Shown: positions 1 through 8,000 of the stretch, piece after piece
Layout: each line of letters begins with the position of its first letter
Numbering within the stretch: position 1 is the first letter of the stretch
Origin: JALOPX01 sp041309605
GTDB taxonomy: Bacteria; Krumholzibacteriota; Krumholzibacteriia; Krumholzibacteriales; Krumholzibacteriaceae
DNA length: 17,440 nt
Assembly: GCA_041309605.1 (NCBI GenBank)
Contig: JBFYZH010000015.1
Span: 1-17,440 of the forward strand
Reading direction: 5' to 3'
Notes under the pieces: model-generated
The model's input: only the letters and a program-made list of their open reading frames with translations
Told to the model about the DNA's origin: nothing
Databases searched by the model: none
Translations under genes and position numbers: made by a program

Positions 1-1810
1 GGGTGAAAACGAACCGGCCCTTGCCGGCGCTCATCTCCGATCCGTAGCGCAACCCCAGCGCGAGATCGGCCCCGGATCTGTTGACCGCCTGGATTCTCTC
101 GTGTATCGACAGTGTCTCCTCGCCGGATCTCGTGAGTGAGGCGTGGACTCCCGCGGCGGCAAGGATATCCCTCACGCGTCTCGCCAGTTCGAGGTTGAGG
201 GTCGCGCCCCTCAGCTTGTCGGGACCGCGGCCGTAATCCTCGTTTCCACCTCCTGCGGGATCTATGACGATCCTTTTTCCCGAAAGGGCTCCATCGAGAA
301 CGGGAGTGAGTCTCACGAGCGGTCGCAAGGCCAGTTCCTCCGTCTTCGAGGCCGGCAGCGGCCGCGGTATGTATCCGCGGGCCGAGAGTATTACGTCTTC
401 CGCGAACAGCCGTGCCGGCATGGAGACGCGGCCGTTTTTCCCGGACATGACCGATCCGTCGGGAAGAAGGAGGCGCGGCGAGTCGATCGGCAAACCCGTC
501 CTCGCGTCCAGTACGAGGATCGAAAACTCCATTGAGGAAATTCCGGTATCAAAGAGCAGCGTGTCCGAGGCATCGCCCGAACGCACGAAAAACTTCGAAC
601 CTGCGACACCGCTCCCGGCCTGGAAAGTGAAGACGCCTTCCCGCGTCTTTCCTTTCCACCCGTGCCCCGGCACCGCCGAAACGATCGTTACGGATGTGCC
701 GTCGGCCACCTCGGAGCCGTTCCTGTCGAGAAATCTCACGGTCATCGTATAACGGCCCGGTTCGTCCATGCGGGGAGGAAGGGGCAGGATGAACCGCGCG
801 CTTCTTCCGACCGTGAATTTAGCCGGGGCGCTGCCGGCGGTGGCGCCCCCTATGCTTCTCACCGAGACCCTTGCGGAATGTGCGCCGTTCGGGATATCGG
901 GCGGAATCGGGCAGGTGAGTATCCCGCTGCCCGGATCATAGACCGCCTCCGACTCGGATCCGTCTATGAAAGCCCTCACGGAGGCAGGATCGACCGGAAC
1001 GCCGGCGCCCTGACTGATTCTGAACGAAACCGAGGCAGGCATCATCACGGTATCCGCTTTCAAGGGGATCTGTTCGATGTAGGGCACTCCTCTCGAAAAG
1101 TAACCGAGCAGGCCCAGGAAATAGGCTTGAGCCTCGAGCTTCTGGCGCGTCGAGATCATGAGCCTTTTTTCGACCTCGGGATTGGATATGTAACTGGCTT
1201 CGCCCAGGACGGAGGCGCCGGCACCCGAGTTCCTAAGCACGTAATAATTGCCGGGTTTTATCGTCGAATCCTCGATCCCGAGATTCCTTGCCAGGTGCAG
1301 GTGGATCTCCTCGGACAATTCGAGGGAAGCGCCGGTTTCGTCGTTCATGTAATAAACCTCGATCATGTTATGCTCGCGATCCAGCGCGATGTTCGAGTTA
1401 TGATGAATCGAGAGGAACACCTCGGGATTCCAGGCGTTCGCGCAGGCTATCCTGCCAGCCAGGTCGTCCGCGCTCTCCGTCGATCCTTCAGGCAGCCAGT
1501 CCCTGTCCGTCGTACGGGTCAGGTGCACGCTGGCCCCGGCCTCCTCGAGCAACCCCCATAGGTAAAGGGCCACACCAAGGTTGGCGTCGGCCTCCGAGAG
1601 GCTGTCCACTCCGACCGCCCCCTTGAAATGACCGCCGTGTCCCGGATCTATGACTATCCTGCGCCCCTCGAGGACACTCCAATCGAACGTTTCGGGTTCC
1701 TCGCTCAGCCTGGAATAGAGCGTGTCCCATCGCGACCGGTCGGAAGCGCATCCCGCGGCGAGGAGAATTAAAACGGGAACAAGAACGATCACAATGAACG
1801 GGCGGTTCAT
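1..1810 (-). CDS. Lipoprotein N-acetylmuramoyl-L-alanine amidase (Amidase_3) with Ig-like modules and a second, degenerate amidase domain; partial
   Basis: This gene is read on the minus strand from ATG at 1810 and is cut by the left edge after 603 codons. The N-terminus is a lipoprotein signal with lipobox LAAGC (Cys21), so the product is probably anchored to a membrane in the envelope. Residues about 50-238 form an Amidase_3 domain, which cleaves the bond between MurNAc and L-Ala in peptidoglycan. The zinc and catalytic residues are present: His58 in DPGHGG, Glu73 in LSEADANL, His136 in LSIHHNS and Glu204 in GEASYISN. Residues about 255-370 look like Ig-type beta modules, and about 427-495 resemble a carboxypeptidase-regulatory (transthyretin-like) fold. 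From about 511 a second Amidase_3-like domain begins, but DPGHGG is DPAGGG and the other ligands are also gone. AAAGGAG (1817-1823) lies 6 bases before the ATG. The true C-terminus is outside the window. The family call is firm; the module limits are by eye. Confidence 0.9.
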   Translation of the reverse strand, partial: MNRPFIVIVLVPVLILLAAGCASDRSRWDTLYSRLSEEPETFDWSVLEGRRIVIDPGHGGHFKGAVGVDSLSEADANLGVALYLWGLLEEAGASVHLTRTTDRDWLPEGSTESADDLAGRIACANAWNPEVFLSIHHNSNIALDREHNMIEVYYMNDETGASLELSEEIHLHLARNLGIEDSTIKPGNYYVLRNSGAGASVLGEASYISNPEVEKRLMISTRQKLEAQAYFLGLLGYFSRGVPYIEQIPLKADTVMMPASVSFRISQGAGVPVDPASVRAFIDGSESEAVYDPGSGILTCPIPPDIPNGAHSARVSVRSIGGATAGSAPAKFTVGRSARFILPLPPRMDEPGRYTMTVRFLDRNGSEVADGTSVTIVSAVPGHGWKGKTREGVFTFQAGSGVAGSKFFVRSGDASDTLLFDTGISSMEFSILVLDARTGLPIDSPRLLLPDGSVMSGKNGRVSMPARLFAEDVILSARGYIPRPLPASKTEELALRPLVRLTPVLDGALSGKRIVIDPAGGGNEDYGRGPDKLRGATLNLELARRVRDILAAAGVHASLTRSGEETLSIHERIQAVNRSGADLALGLRYGSEMSAGKGRFVFT

Positions 1811-1816
1811 TCGGCT

Positions 1817-1823
1817 CTCCTTT
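1817..1823 (-). promoter_or_regulatory. Ribosome binding site of the amidase gene
   Basis: AAAGGAG on the minus strand lies 6 bases before the ATG at 1810. It fixes the start that gives a complete lipoprotein signal peptide. Confidence 0.75.
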
Positions 1824-1930
1824 ACGGACGTAAAACACACCATATGATATATCTAGCAGATAGACCGGTCTGCTTCAAGACGCAAATTCTCTGGAAATTC
1901 GTTCAAAAAACGGGGAACCTCAGGCGCGTT

Positions 1931-1955
1931 CAACAATATATTGTGAAAATTGTTG
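1931..1955. repeat. Nested inverted repeats in the divergent amidase/selA intergenic region (possible operator)
   Basis: Two dyads overlap here. CAACAAT (1931-1937) is the exact inverse of ATTGTTG (1949-1955) across an 11-base spacer. Inside it ACAATATATTGT (1933-1944) is a perfect 12-base palindrome. The right arm overlaps the proposed -35 box of selA, so a repressor bound here could block that promoter. That role is inference: no regulator gene is seen nearby, and the AT-rich setting makes chance dyads more likely. Confidence 0.4.
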
Positions 1956-1981
1956 ACGGTTCCCCCTATATATGGTAGAAA
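1953..1981 (+). promoter_or_regulatory. Candidate sigma-70 promoter of the selA group
   Basis: TTGACG (1953-1958) is a 5/6 match to the -35 consensus. After 17 bases comes TAGAAA (1976-1981), a 4/6 match to the -10 box. The start of transcription would fall near 1988, giving a short leader before selA. A TATATA at 1967-1972 is an alternative -10 but needs a different -35. On the other strand, TTGAAG (1878-1873) with a weak TAGATA (1855-1850) could serve the amidase, but I do not list that separately. Confidence 0.4.
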
Positions 1982-2012
1982 TTTGCAGGTTTCGTATATA
2001 AACTGGTGATTC

Positions 2013-2018
2013 AAGGAG
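2013..2018 (+). promoter_or_regulatory. Shine-Dalgarno sequence upstream of selA, misaligned with the nearest canonical start
   Basis: AAGGAG is the only good ribosome binding site before selA. The first in-frame ATG/GTG/TTG is TTG at 2046, which is 27 bases away and so too far for normal use. At the usual distance (6 bases) the in-frame codon is ATC at 2025. A TGA at 2007-2009 closes the frame upstream. See the selA entry and the finding on its start. Confidence 0.55.
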
Positions 2019-2045
2019 AAGCATATCCGGTCTTCGCTAAGCAGA

Positions 2046-3425
2046 TTGCCTTCGGTCGAGAAGGTGCTGGAGGATGAACGTATCGCCGCCGGCCTGAATC
2101 CCGCCTCGCAAAGGGGGATCACCAGGATCGTTCGTGAAAAGATGGACCGTTACCGCGAGAGGCTGGCGGGAGGGGAGGAACTGGCTGCGGGGGAGCTTCT
2201 TGAATCGATAAGGGATGATGTCCGCGGGGAGATGGGGATGGCGGTCCGCGGCCCGGGAAGAGTGATAAACGCCACGGGAGTGATTCTCCATACGAACCTG
2301 GGGCGCGCGGTCCTGGGAGATGGAGCGATTGAGGCTTTGTCAAAGGTCGCGTCGGGGTATTCGGATCTTGAAACGGATGTCACGACCGGCGACAGGGTGC
2401 ACAGGGACCGAAGGGCCGCCCGTCTCGTTTCCCTTCTCACGGGAGCCGAAAGCGCTCTGATAGTGAATAACACCGCCGCCGCCGTGCTTCTGGCCGTGGA
2501 TACATTCGCCCGCCGGGGGGCGGTGGCCGTTTCGCGCGGGGAACTCGTGGAGATCGGGGGCAGTTTCAGGCTTCCAGAGATACTCCGCAGCGCGGCGGGC
2601 AGGGTGATCGAGATCGGGACGACCAACAGGACGCGCATCGGCGACTACGAGGCGGCGATAGACGAAGGCGCCACGCTTCTGCTGAAGGTGCACACGAGCA
2701 ATTACAGGATAGTCGGATATACGGAAACGGTTTCCCTGGCAGAACTCGTCGAACTGGGAAGAGCGAAAAATGTGCCCGTGATGTATGACCAGGGAAATGG
2801 TATACTCTTCCCGCTGGATCAGGCGGGTCTCAAGGGCGAGGAGGACGTCGTATCCATCCTTGAGAGCGGAGTCGATATGCTTGCATTCAGCGCGGACAAG
2901 GTCCTCGGCGGACCGCAGGCGGGCGTCATACTCGGCCGGGCGGTGTTTACGGAGAGGATGCGCGGCAACCACCTTTCCCGCGCCCTCAGGGTGGACAAGC
3001 TGACCCTGGCCTGCCTGGAGGCGGTGCTGGTTAAATACTGGAACGGCTCGGGCGCCGCAATTCCGGCGATCAGGATGATAAAAGAGCCACTGGAACATAT
3101 CCGCATGAGAGCCGGGAAGCTGTTCGCCGCGCTCGAAAGGGCCGCCGCGGGGGTGGTCGATATCGCTCTTGAAGAAGGTGAATCGTCGATAGGCGGGGGA
3201 AGTTTCCCCGTCGATCCTTTGCCGACCATGCTGGTCGGTATCGGTCTTCCAGGAGGGGGCGCCATGAGGCTTTCCGGGTATCTGCGGTCCCTGGATCCGG
3301 CCGTGGTGGTGAGGGTCAAGGATCAGAGGGTGGCAATCGACATAAGAACCGTTCTGGATGACGAAGAGGATATTTTGAGAGAGAGCCTGTTATCGGGTAT
3401 TGAACTGATATCAGGGAGGGAGTGA
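2046..3425 (+). CDS. selA: L-seryl-tRNA(Sec) selenium transferase (selenocysteine synthase)
   Basis: SelA is a PLP enzyme that converts seryl-tRNA(Sec) to selenocysteinyl-tRNA(Sec) using selenophosphate. Family blocks seen in order are INATGVILHTNLGRA, IVNNTAAAVLL, VSRGELVEIGGSFRLPEI, EIGTTNRTR, LLKVHTSNYRIVGYTE, FSADKVLGGPQAG with the PLP lysine (Lys285 counted from TTG), ALRVDKLTLACLEA, and a C-terminal GGGSFPVDPLPT. The length of 459 aa is normal. The usual DLGSG block is DQGNG here, a mild divergence. The annotated start is TTG at 2046, the first canonical start, but it lacks a Shine-Dalgarno sequence. The in-frame codons from ATC 2025 encode IRSSLSRLPSVEKVL, which matches the usual SelA N-terminus (x-L-x-x-LPSVDKLL), so translation may begin there. 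Neither selB, selD, a tRNA-Sec gene nor a selenoprotein is visible in the window. The next gene starts within a few bases, so co-transcription is likely. Confidence 0.93.
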   Translation: MPSVEKVLEDERIAAGLNPASQRGITRIVREKMDRYRERLAGGEELAAGELLESIRDDVRGEMGMAVRGPGRVINATGVILHTNLGRAVLGDGAIEALSKVASGYSDLETDVTTGDRVHRDRRAARLVSLLTGAESALIVNNTAAAVLLAVDTFARRGAVAVSRGELVEIGGSFRLPEILRSAAGRVIEIGTTNRTRIGDYEAAIDEGATLLLKVHTSNYRIVGYTETVSLAELVELGRAKNVPVMYDQGNGILFPLDQAGLKGEEDVVSILESGVDMLAFSADKVLGGPQAGVILGRAVFTERMRGNHLSRALRVDKLTLACLEAVLVKYWNGSGAAIPAIRMIKEPLEHIRMRAGKLFAALERAAAGVVDIALEEGESSIGGGSFPVDPLPTMLVGIGLPGGGAMRLSGYLRSLDPAVVVRVKDQRVAIDIRTVLDDEEDILRESLLSGIELISGRE

Positions 3426-3430
3426 TACTC

Positions 3431-4966
3431 ATGGGCGATGAAGAGCTGGGGGATTTGGAACAGGAAAAAACTCACGGTTGCGGCAGCGGGGGTTTTTCGA
3501 TATTTCTGGATGAGGGAGAAATGATTTCCTTCATGGATGACGGGGATTTTTCCTCAGCCAGGGATATGGACCTTTTCAGGAATATCGAGGAAGGGGTCGA
3601 GAAGAAACTCAAGGGCGGCGGTTCTTCGCTGCTGGCCCTTTCGGTAGGCGAAAAAAGGATATCGAGGGATTTTTCGGTCCTTCAGATCGCGCACCTGCTC
3701 TCAAGACGCGGCCGCAAGGTTCTCGTCGTCGATTGTGACTTCCTCGAACCGGGTCTCAGCGGGCTGGTCGAGAACGTGGAGGAACACGGCTTTCTCGACC
3801 TTCTCCTTTACGGCAGTTCGCTAAGATCGGTCCTGCGGCCCACGGGAATCGAGGGCGTGAGCGTGTCCGGGGCCGGATCCTTTCCGGTTTCGCGGACGAT
3901 ACCGTTCGCGCTGAAGGAATTCGGCAAGGTCAACGATTTTCTCTCGAAAAGCAGCGATGTCGTCATCTACTGTTCGACTTTGTACACCGAGGAAGGTGTC
4001 ATAAATCCGCTTGTCTCTATGGTGAACGGACTTCTGCTGTGCTGCCGCATCGAGGAGATGGAAGAGGGCGAACTTCGGAAAAGGCTCAAGGATCTCGGGC
4101 CCGACGCTCCTTCCGCCGACCTCGTCTGTTTCTGCAGGGGCAGGGAAGGGGCGGTCGTGACGGCCGACGCACCGGCAAGGACGACCGTGGAGGATGAAGG
4201 GGATGAGGATATCCTGGATCTTGATCCGGGATCGGCGATACCCTCCGCCGCCGATGAGGGCGAGGCGGCCGTTCCCGCATACATAGAAAGATCCGATGAG
4301 ATCGATACGATGAAGAAACCGGTTAAAAACAGAATAAGCCTTCCGAGGCTCGTCCTTGTCGCCGCGATGGCGATGATCGTCGTGTTCATAGTCTGGTGGC
4401 AGATGATGGACAGGTCGATCCGGCAGAAGGAAGAGACGGGCAAGATGACCGAACTTGTGAAAAAACAGCAGGAAGCCCGCGACATGGGAGCAAGGCCCGA
4501 CTCCACCGTGGACGCCGCGGCGGGAGAATCGGTAAAGGATACGGCCGCCGACGTGCGGGACGCCGGCCATGGACAGCCGGATACCGCCGCAGCGATCGGG
4601 ATTCCGGGTACTGCCGGCATTGAGACAGGAGGTCCGCTGCAGCCCGCGGAAGGTTCCCCTGAAGAAGTCGCCGCCGTCAAGGACGCCGGGACCGAATCCT
4701 CCTCCGTCACGCATGCTCCGGAAGGCATGTACTACAGTGTTCACGTGGCTTCCTTCAAGAATATGCGAAGAGCCGGAGTGGAGACGGATTACCTCGAGAA
4801 GGAAGGGTACCAGGCGCGCGTGTTGGAGGTCGAAATAAACGGCGAGAAATGGCTCCGCGTGTACGTCGGGGAATTCGATACGAGGGAAGCGGCCGAGCAG
4901 GCCCGCAGGGAACTGCTCGGGATCAAGAGAATAGCGTATGCGCAAGTGGTAAAACTAAAATATTGA
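3431..4966 (+). CDS. Membrane protein joining a degenerate BY-kinase/ParA-like P-loop domain to a periplasmic SPOR domain
   Basis: This gene encodes 511 aa from ATG 3431, with GGAGG at 3415-3419. A GTG at 3422 would add three residues but sits too close to that site. Residues about 65-245 follow the layout of bacterial tyrosine-kinase (CpsD/Wzc) and MinD/ParA P-loop domains: Walker A' VLVVDCDFLEPGLS (97-110), then FLDLLLYGSSLRSVLRPTGI and a GVSVSGAGSFP block. The Walker A site is lost, since the aligned GKST reads S-R-D-F at 78-81. The Walker B Asp is Cys181, so no ATPase or kinase activity is expected. An acidic linker follows, then KKPVKNR and one membrane helix (about 304-324) that put the N-terminus in the cytoplasm. 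An Ala/Gly/Pro-rich periplasmic linker leads to a SPOR domain (about 434-508, YYSVHVASF through WLRVYVGEF). SPOR domains bind denuded glycan at division sites. A division or envelope scaffold role is inference. I do not know a named gene for it. Confidence 0.8.
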   Translation: MGDEELGDLEQEKTHGCGSGGFSIFLDEGEMISFMDDGDFSSARDMDLFRNIEEGVEKKLKGGGSSLLALSVGEKRISRDFSVLQIAHLLSRRGRKVLVVDCDFLEPGLSGLVENVEEHGFLDLLLYGSSLRSVLRPTGIEGVSVSGAGSFPVSRTIPFALKEFGKVNDFLSKSSDVVIYCSTLYTEEGVINPLVSMVNGLLLCCRIEEMEEGELRKRLKDLGPDAPSADLVCFCRGREGAVVTADAPARTTVEDEGDEDILDLDPGSAIPSAADEGEAAVPAYIERSDEIDTMKKPVKNRISLPRLVLVAAMAMIVVFIVWWQMMDRSIRQKEETGKMTELVKKQQEARDMGARPDSTVDAAAGESVKDTAADVRDAGHGQPDTAAAIGIPGTAGIETGGPLQPAEGSPEEVAAVKDAGTESSSVTHAPEGMYYSVHVASFKNMRRAGVETDYLEKEGYQARVLEVEINGEKWLRVYVGEFDTREAAEQARRELLGIKRIAYAQVVKLKY

Positions 4967-5003
4967 AGAACGTATTGCCTGACAACCGTGGAGGTATAGA
5001 AGG

Positions 5004-8000
5004 GTGAGTCTTTCAAGACTTGAAATGACAGGGTTTAAATCTTTCATGTCCCCCGTAAGTCTTGATTTCAGGGAAGGGATAACCGCGATACTGGGTCCCA
5101 ACGGTTGCGGCAAGACTAATGTGGTCGACGCCGTCAGGTGGGTTCTCGGCGAACAGAGCGCGCGTCAACTCAGAAGCAGCAAGATGGAAAACGTCATTTT
5201 CAACGGTACGGAGATACATAAACCTCTGGGGTACGCCGTCGTCAACATGACCATCAACAACGAAAGGGGCGTCTTCCCGCTCGATTATTCGGAGATAACG
5301 ATTACAAGGAAGGTCTACCGCTCCGGGATCAGCGAGTATTTCATAAACAAGGCGCCCTGCAGGCTGAAGGATATCAGGGAGCTTTTCGCGGATACCGGCA
5401 CGGGCAGCCATTCCTACGCCGTCATAGAACAGGAGATGGTCGAATACGTCCTCAACGACGCCCACGGCGAGCGCCGTAACATGTTCGAGGAGGCGTCGGG
5501 GATCGTCAAGTACCGTATGAGAAGGGAAGAGGCCCTGCGCAAACTCAAACTGACCGAGAGCGATCTCGTCCGTCTCGAGGACATTCTCGACGAACTCGGA
5601 AAGAACGTCAGATCGCTTCAATACCAGGTCGGCAAGACCCGGCGGTACAGGACGATATCGGAAAGGATAAGGGAATGGGGACTTATCCGTCTGCGCGCGG
5701 CTCTGTCCGGATTCCTCGTCCAGAAACGCGAAGCCGAAGCCGAGCTCGTGAAATCGACCGGCGTTTCCCGCGAGGGGGACAGTTCTCTCGACGCGTACCA
5801 GCAGCAGGTGGAGGAGGAGAAGATCCGCCTGGTCGAATACGAGAGAAGGAACACGGATCTGCAGAATCAGCGATACGAGGTCAGGCGCAGGATCCAGTCC
5901 TCAGAGGAAAAGGTCATACAGTACACAGAGCGCGGCGGAGAAGCCGGGCGCAAAATCGAACGGGCGCTTCTGGAGATAGAGGAAGCCGGAAACCGCCTGT
6001 TGAAGATATCGGAGAGAATAAACGGCGTCAGGGTCGAGGAGGAAGTGACATCTGAAAGGATAACCGAGGAGAAAGAAGCTCTAAAGACGCTCGGAGGCAG
6101 GTTTGAAGAGGTCTCGATGCGCATCGAGAGGCTCCAATCGGAACTGATAGACCTGAAACAGACTCAACTCGATTTCCTGCAGGACCAGGTCAGGGTGAAG
6201 AGCAGCCAGGAACACTATGAGATCGTTCTTCGTGAACTTGACGAGAGATCCTCCGGGATGCGCGAAAGGATCGTCTCTCTCGAGGGGGAGATCGGGGGAT
6301 TGTTCGCGCGGAAGAACGAGAGGGGATCCGAGTTTGCCCTGGTTCAGGAATCGTTGTCAGGGCTGGAGAGGGAGCGGGAAATCTCCTCGAAGAGGCATGA
6401 AGAGGTCGACGCGGGACTTTCCAGAAGGGAGAGTTCCCTTGCCGGGATGAAAACGGAGTTGGCGAAACTGATAAGCCGGCACGAACTTTATTTGAGGATG
6501 AAGGAGAATTTCGAAGGATTCCCGGGCGGCGCCAGGCACGTCCTGAAGAAGGGGGATTCGCACGTCAGGGGGCCGCTGGCGGAAATATTGAGGACGAGCG
6601 AGAAGTATCGCCCCGCTCTCGAGGCCGTTCTTGGCGGAATGGCCGATGGAGTCGTGGTGGACAGCATGTCGGGCGCGATGCAGCTGATATCCGAATTGTC
6701 GCTCAACCGGCTCGGGGGGGTGCGTTTTTTCGTGGAGGAAGTGGACGCTCCGGGCGCGGGCGGTCACCCCGGAGAGATTGCGGGATTTGTGGGCAGGCTC
6801 AGCGATTTTGTCGAAGTCGACGGATCCCGCAGGCCGATGGCTGACAACCTGCTCGGCGGGACCCTTGTTTTCGAGACCGCGGACCAGGCCATGGCATTTA
6901 TCGCTTCCGGCGCGGGACGGGAATTCGGAGCGGTCGCCCTGTCCGGGATATATTTCTGCAGCGGAAAGGGCATATATTATTCCGGCGCCCCCGGGGAGGA
7001 GATATCGCTGCTCGGCCGGACCGAGGAAATCGGAAGGATGAAGGACGCAATCTCGGCGCTGCAAGCCGAGACGGCCGCCGAGGAGAAAAGATGCGGGGAG
7101 GAAAGACGCGAAAAGGAGGATCTCCGTTCCAGGATGACCGATCTTGACAATAGAATATCCATGACGAGAAAGGATGTGGCCGGAAAGCGGGAAATACTCC
7201 AGGAAATCGAGCGCGATTACATAATGAAGAAGGAAAAATGTTCGCTTCTCATGAAGTCGCTCGATGAGATCGAAAATTCGCGCGTGGAAACCATGTCGAA
7301 GCTCGAAGAAGCCAGGCTGGCCCTGGCGATGCGGCAGGGCACGGGGGACCATTCCGGTTCGGCGCGGATCGAAATGGAATTGGCGGAACAGATAAAGGAA
7401 AAAACGGACCTGGAGACGGCGCTGACCGAAAAGAAGATCAGGCTGGCATCCCTGCACGGGATAATCGACAAGCAGAGGGAAGAGATACGCGGTCTCGGCG
7501 AGATGGAAAAGCAGTTCGGCGGCATAGTCGCTCAGCGCACCGAAGAGATATCCGCATCGAGGGAAGAATCATCGAAGCTCGTTTCGCTTGTGGCTGAGGA
7601 GAGAGAATCGGTAAGGGGGTTGATCGACCAGGAAAGGTCCTTCCAGGAGGAGATCGACGCTCTACTGGGGATACTGGAGGAAAAACGATCGCTGATAACC
7701 GGCATGGAATCGGATCTGAAGGCGAGACGGGCGGAAAGGGAAAGGATCTTCAACCTGATCAACGAGGTGAAGATCAGGCTTTCCACCATCGACACGAGGA
7801 TGAGGGATCTTGTGGAAAAAGCGAGGGAAGTCTTCGATGCGGACCTCGGCTGTTATCTCGCCGGAGTGGAGGTGCCTCTGACCGTCGAGGAACAGTCGAT
7901 AACTTCCGAGATGCTCGAAAATGAGAAGAGGAAACTGGATAGTCTCGGCCCGGTGAATCTCGGGGCGATAGAGGAATACGAGGAAAAGAAGGAGAGGCTC

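Noticed and set aside
662..1561. Plus-strand open frame of 299 codons
   Set aside because: It lies antisense to the amidase gene, has no recognisable domain or ribosome site, and the minus-strand frame has clear amidase motifs.
1811..2024. tRNA-Sec gene upstream of selA
   Set aside because: No T-arm motif, acceptor stem or long variable arm can be found in the gap.
3821..4945. Minus-strand open frame of 374 codons
   Set aside because: It is antisense to the SPOR gene; its sequence is rich in Arg, His and Gly without family motifs, as expected of a shadow in GC-rich DNA.
6357..7457. Minus-strand open frame of 366 codons inside smc
   Set aside because: It is antisense to the SMC hinge and second coiled coil, which are well conserved; no start site or domain.
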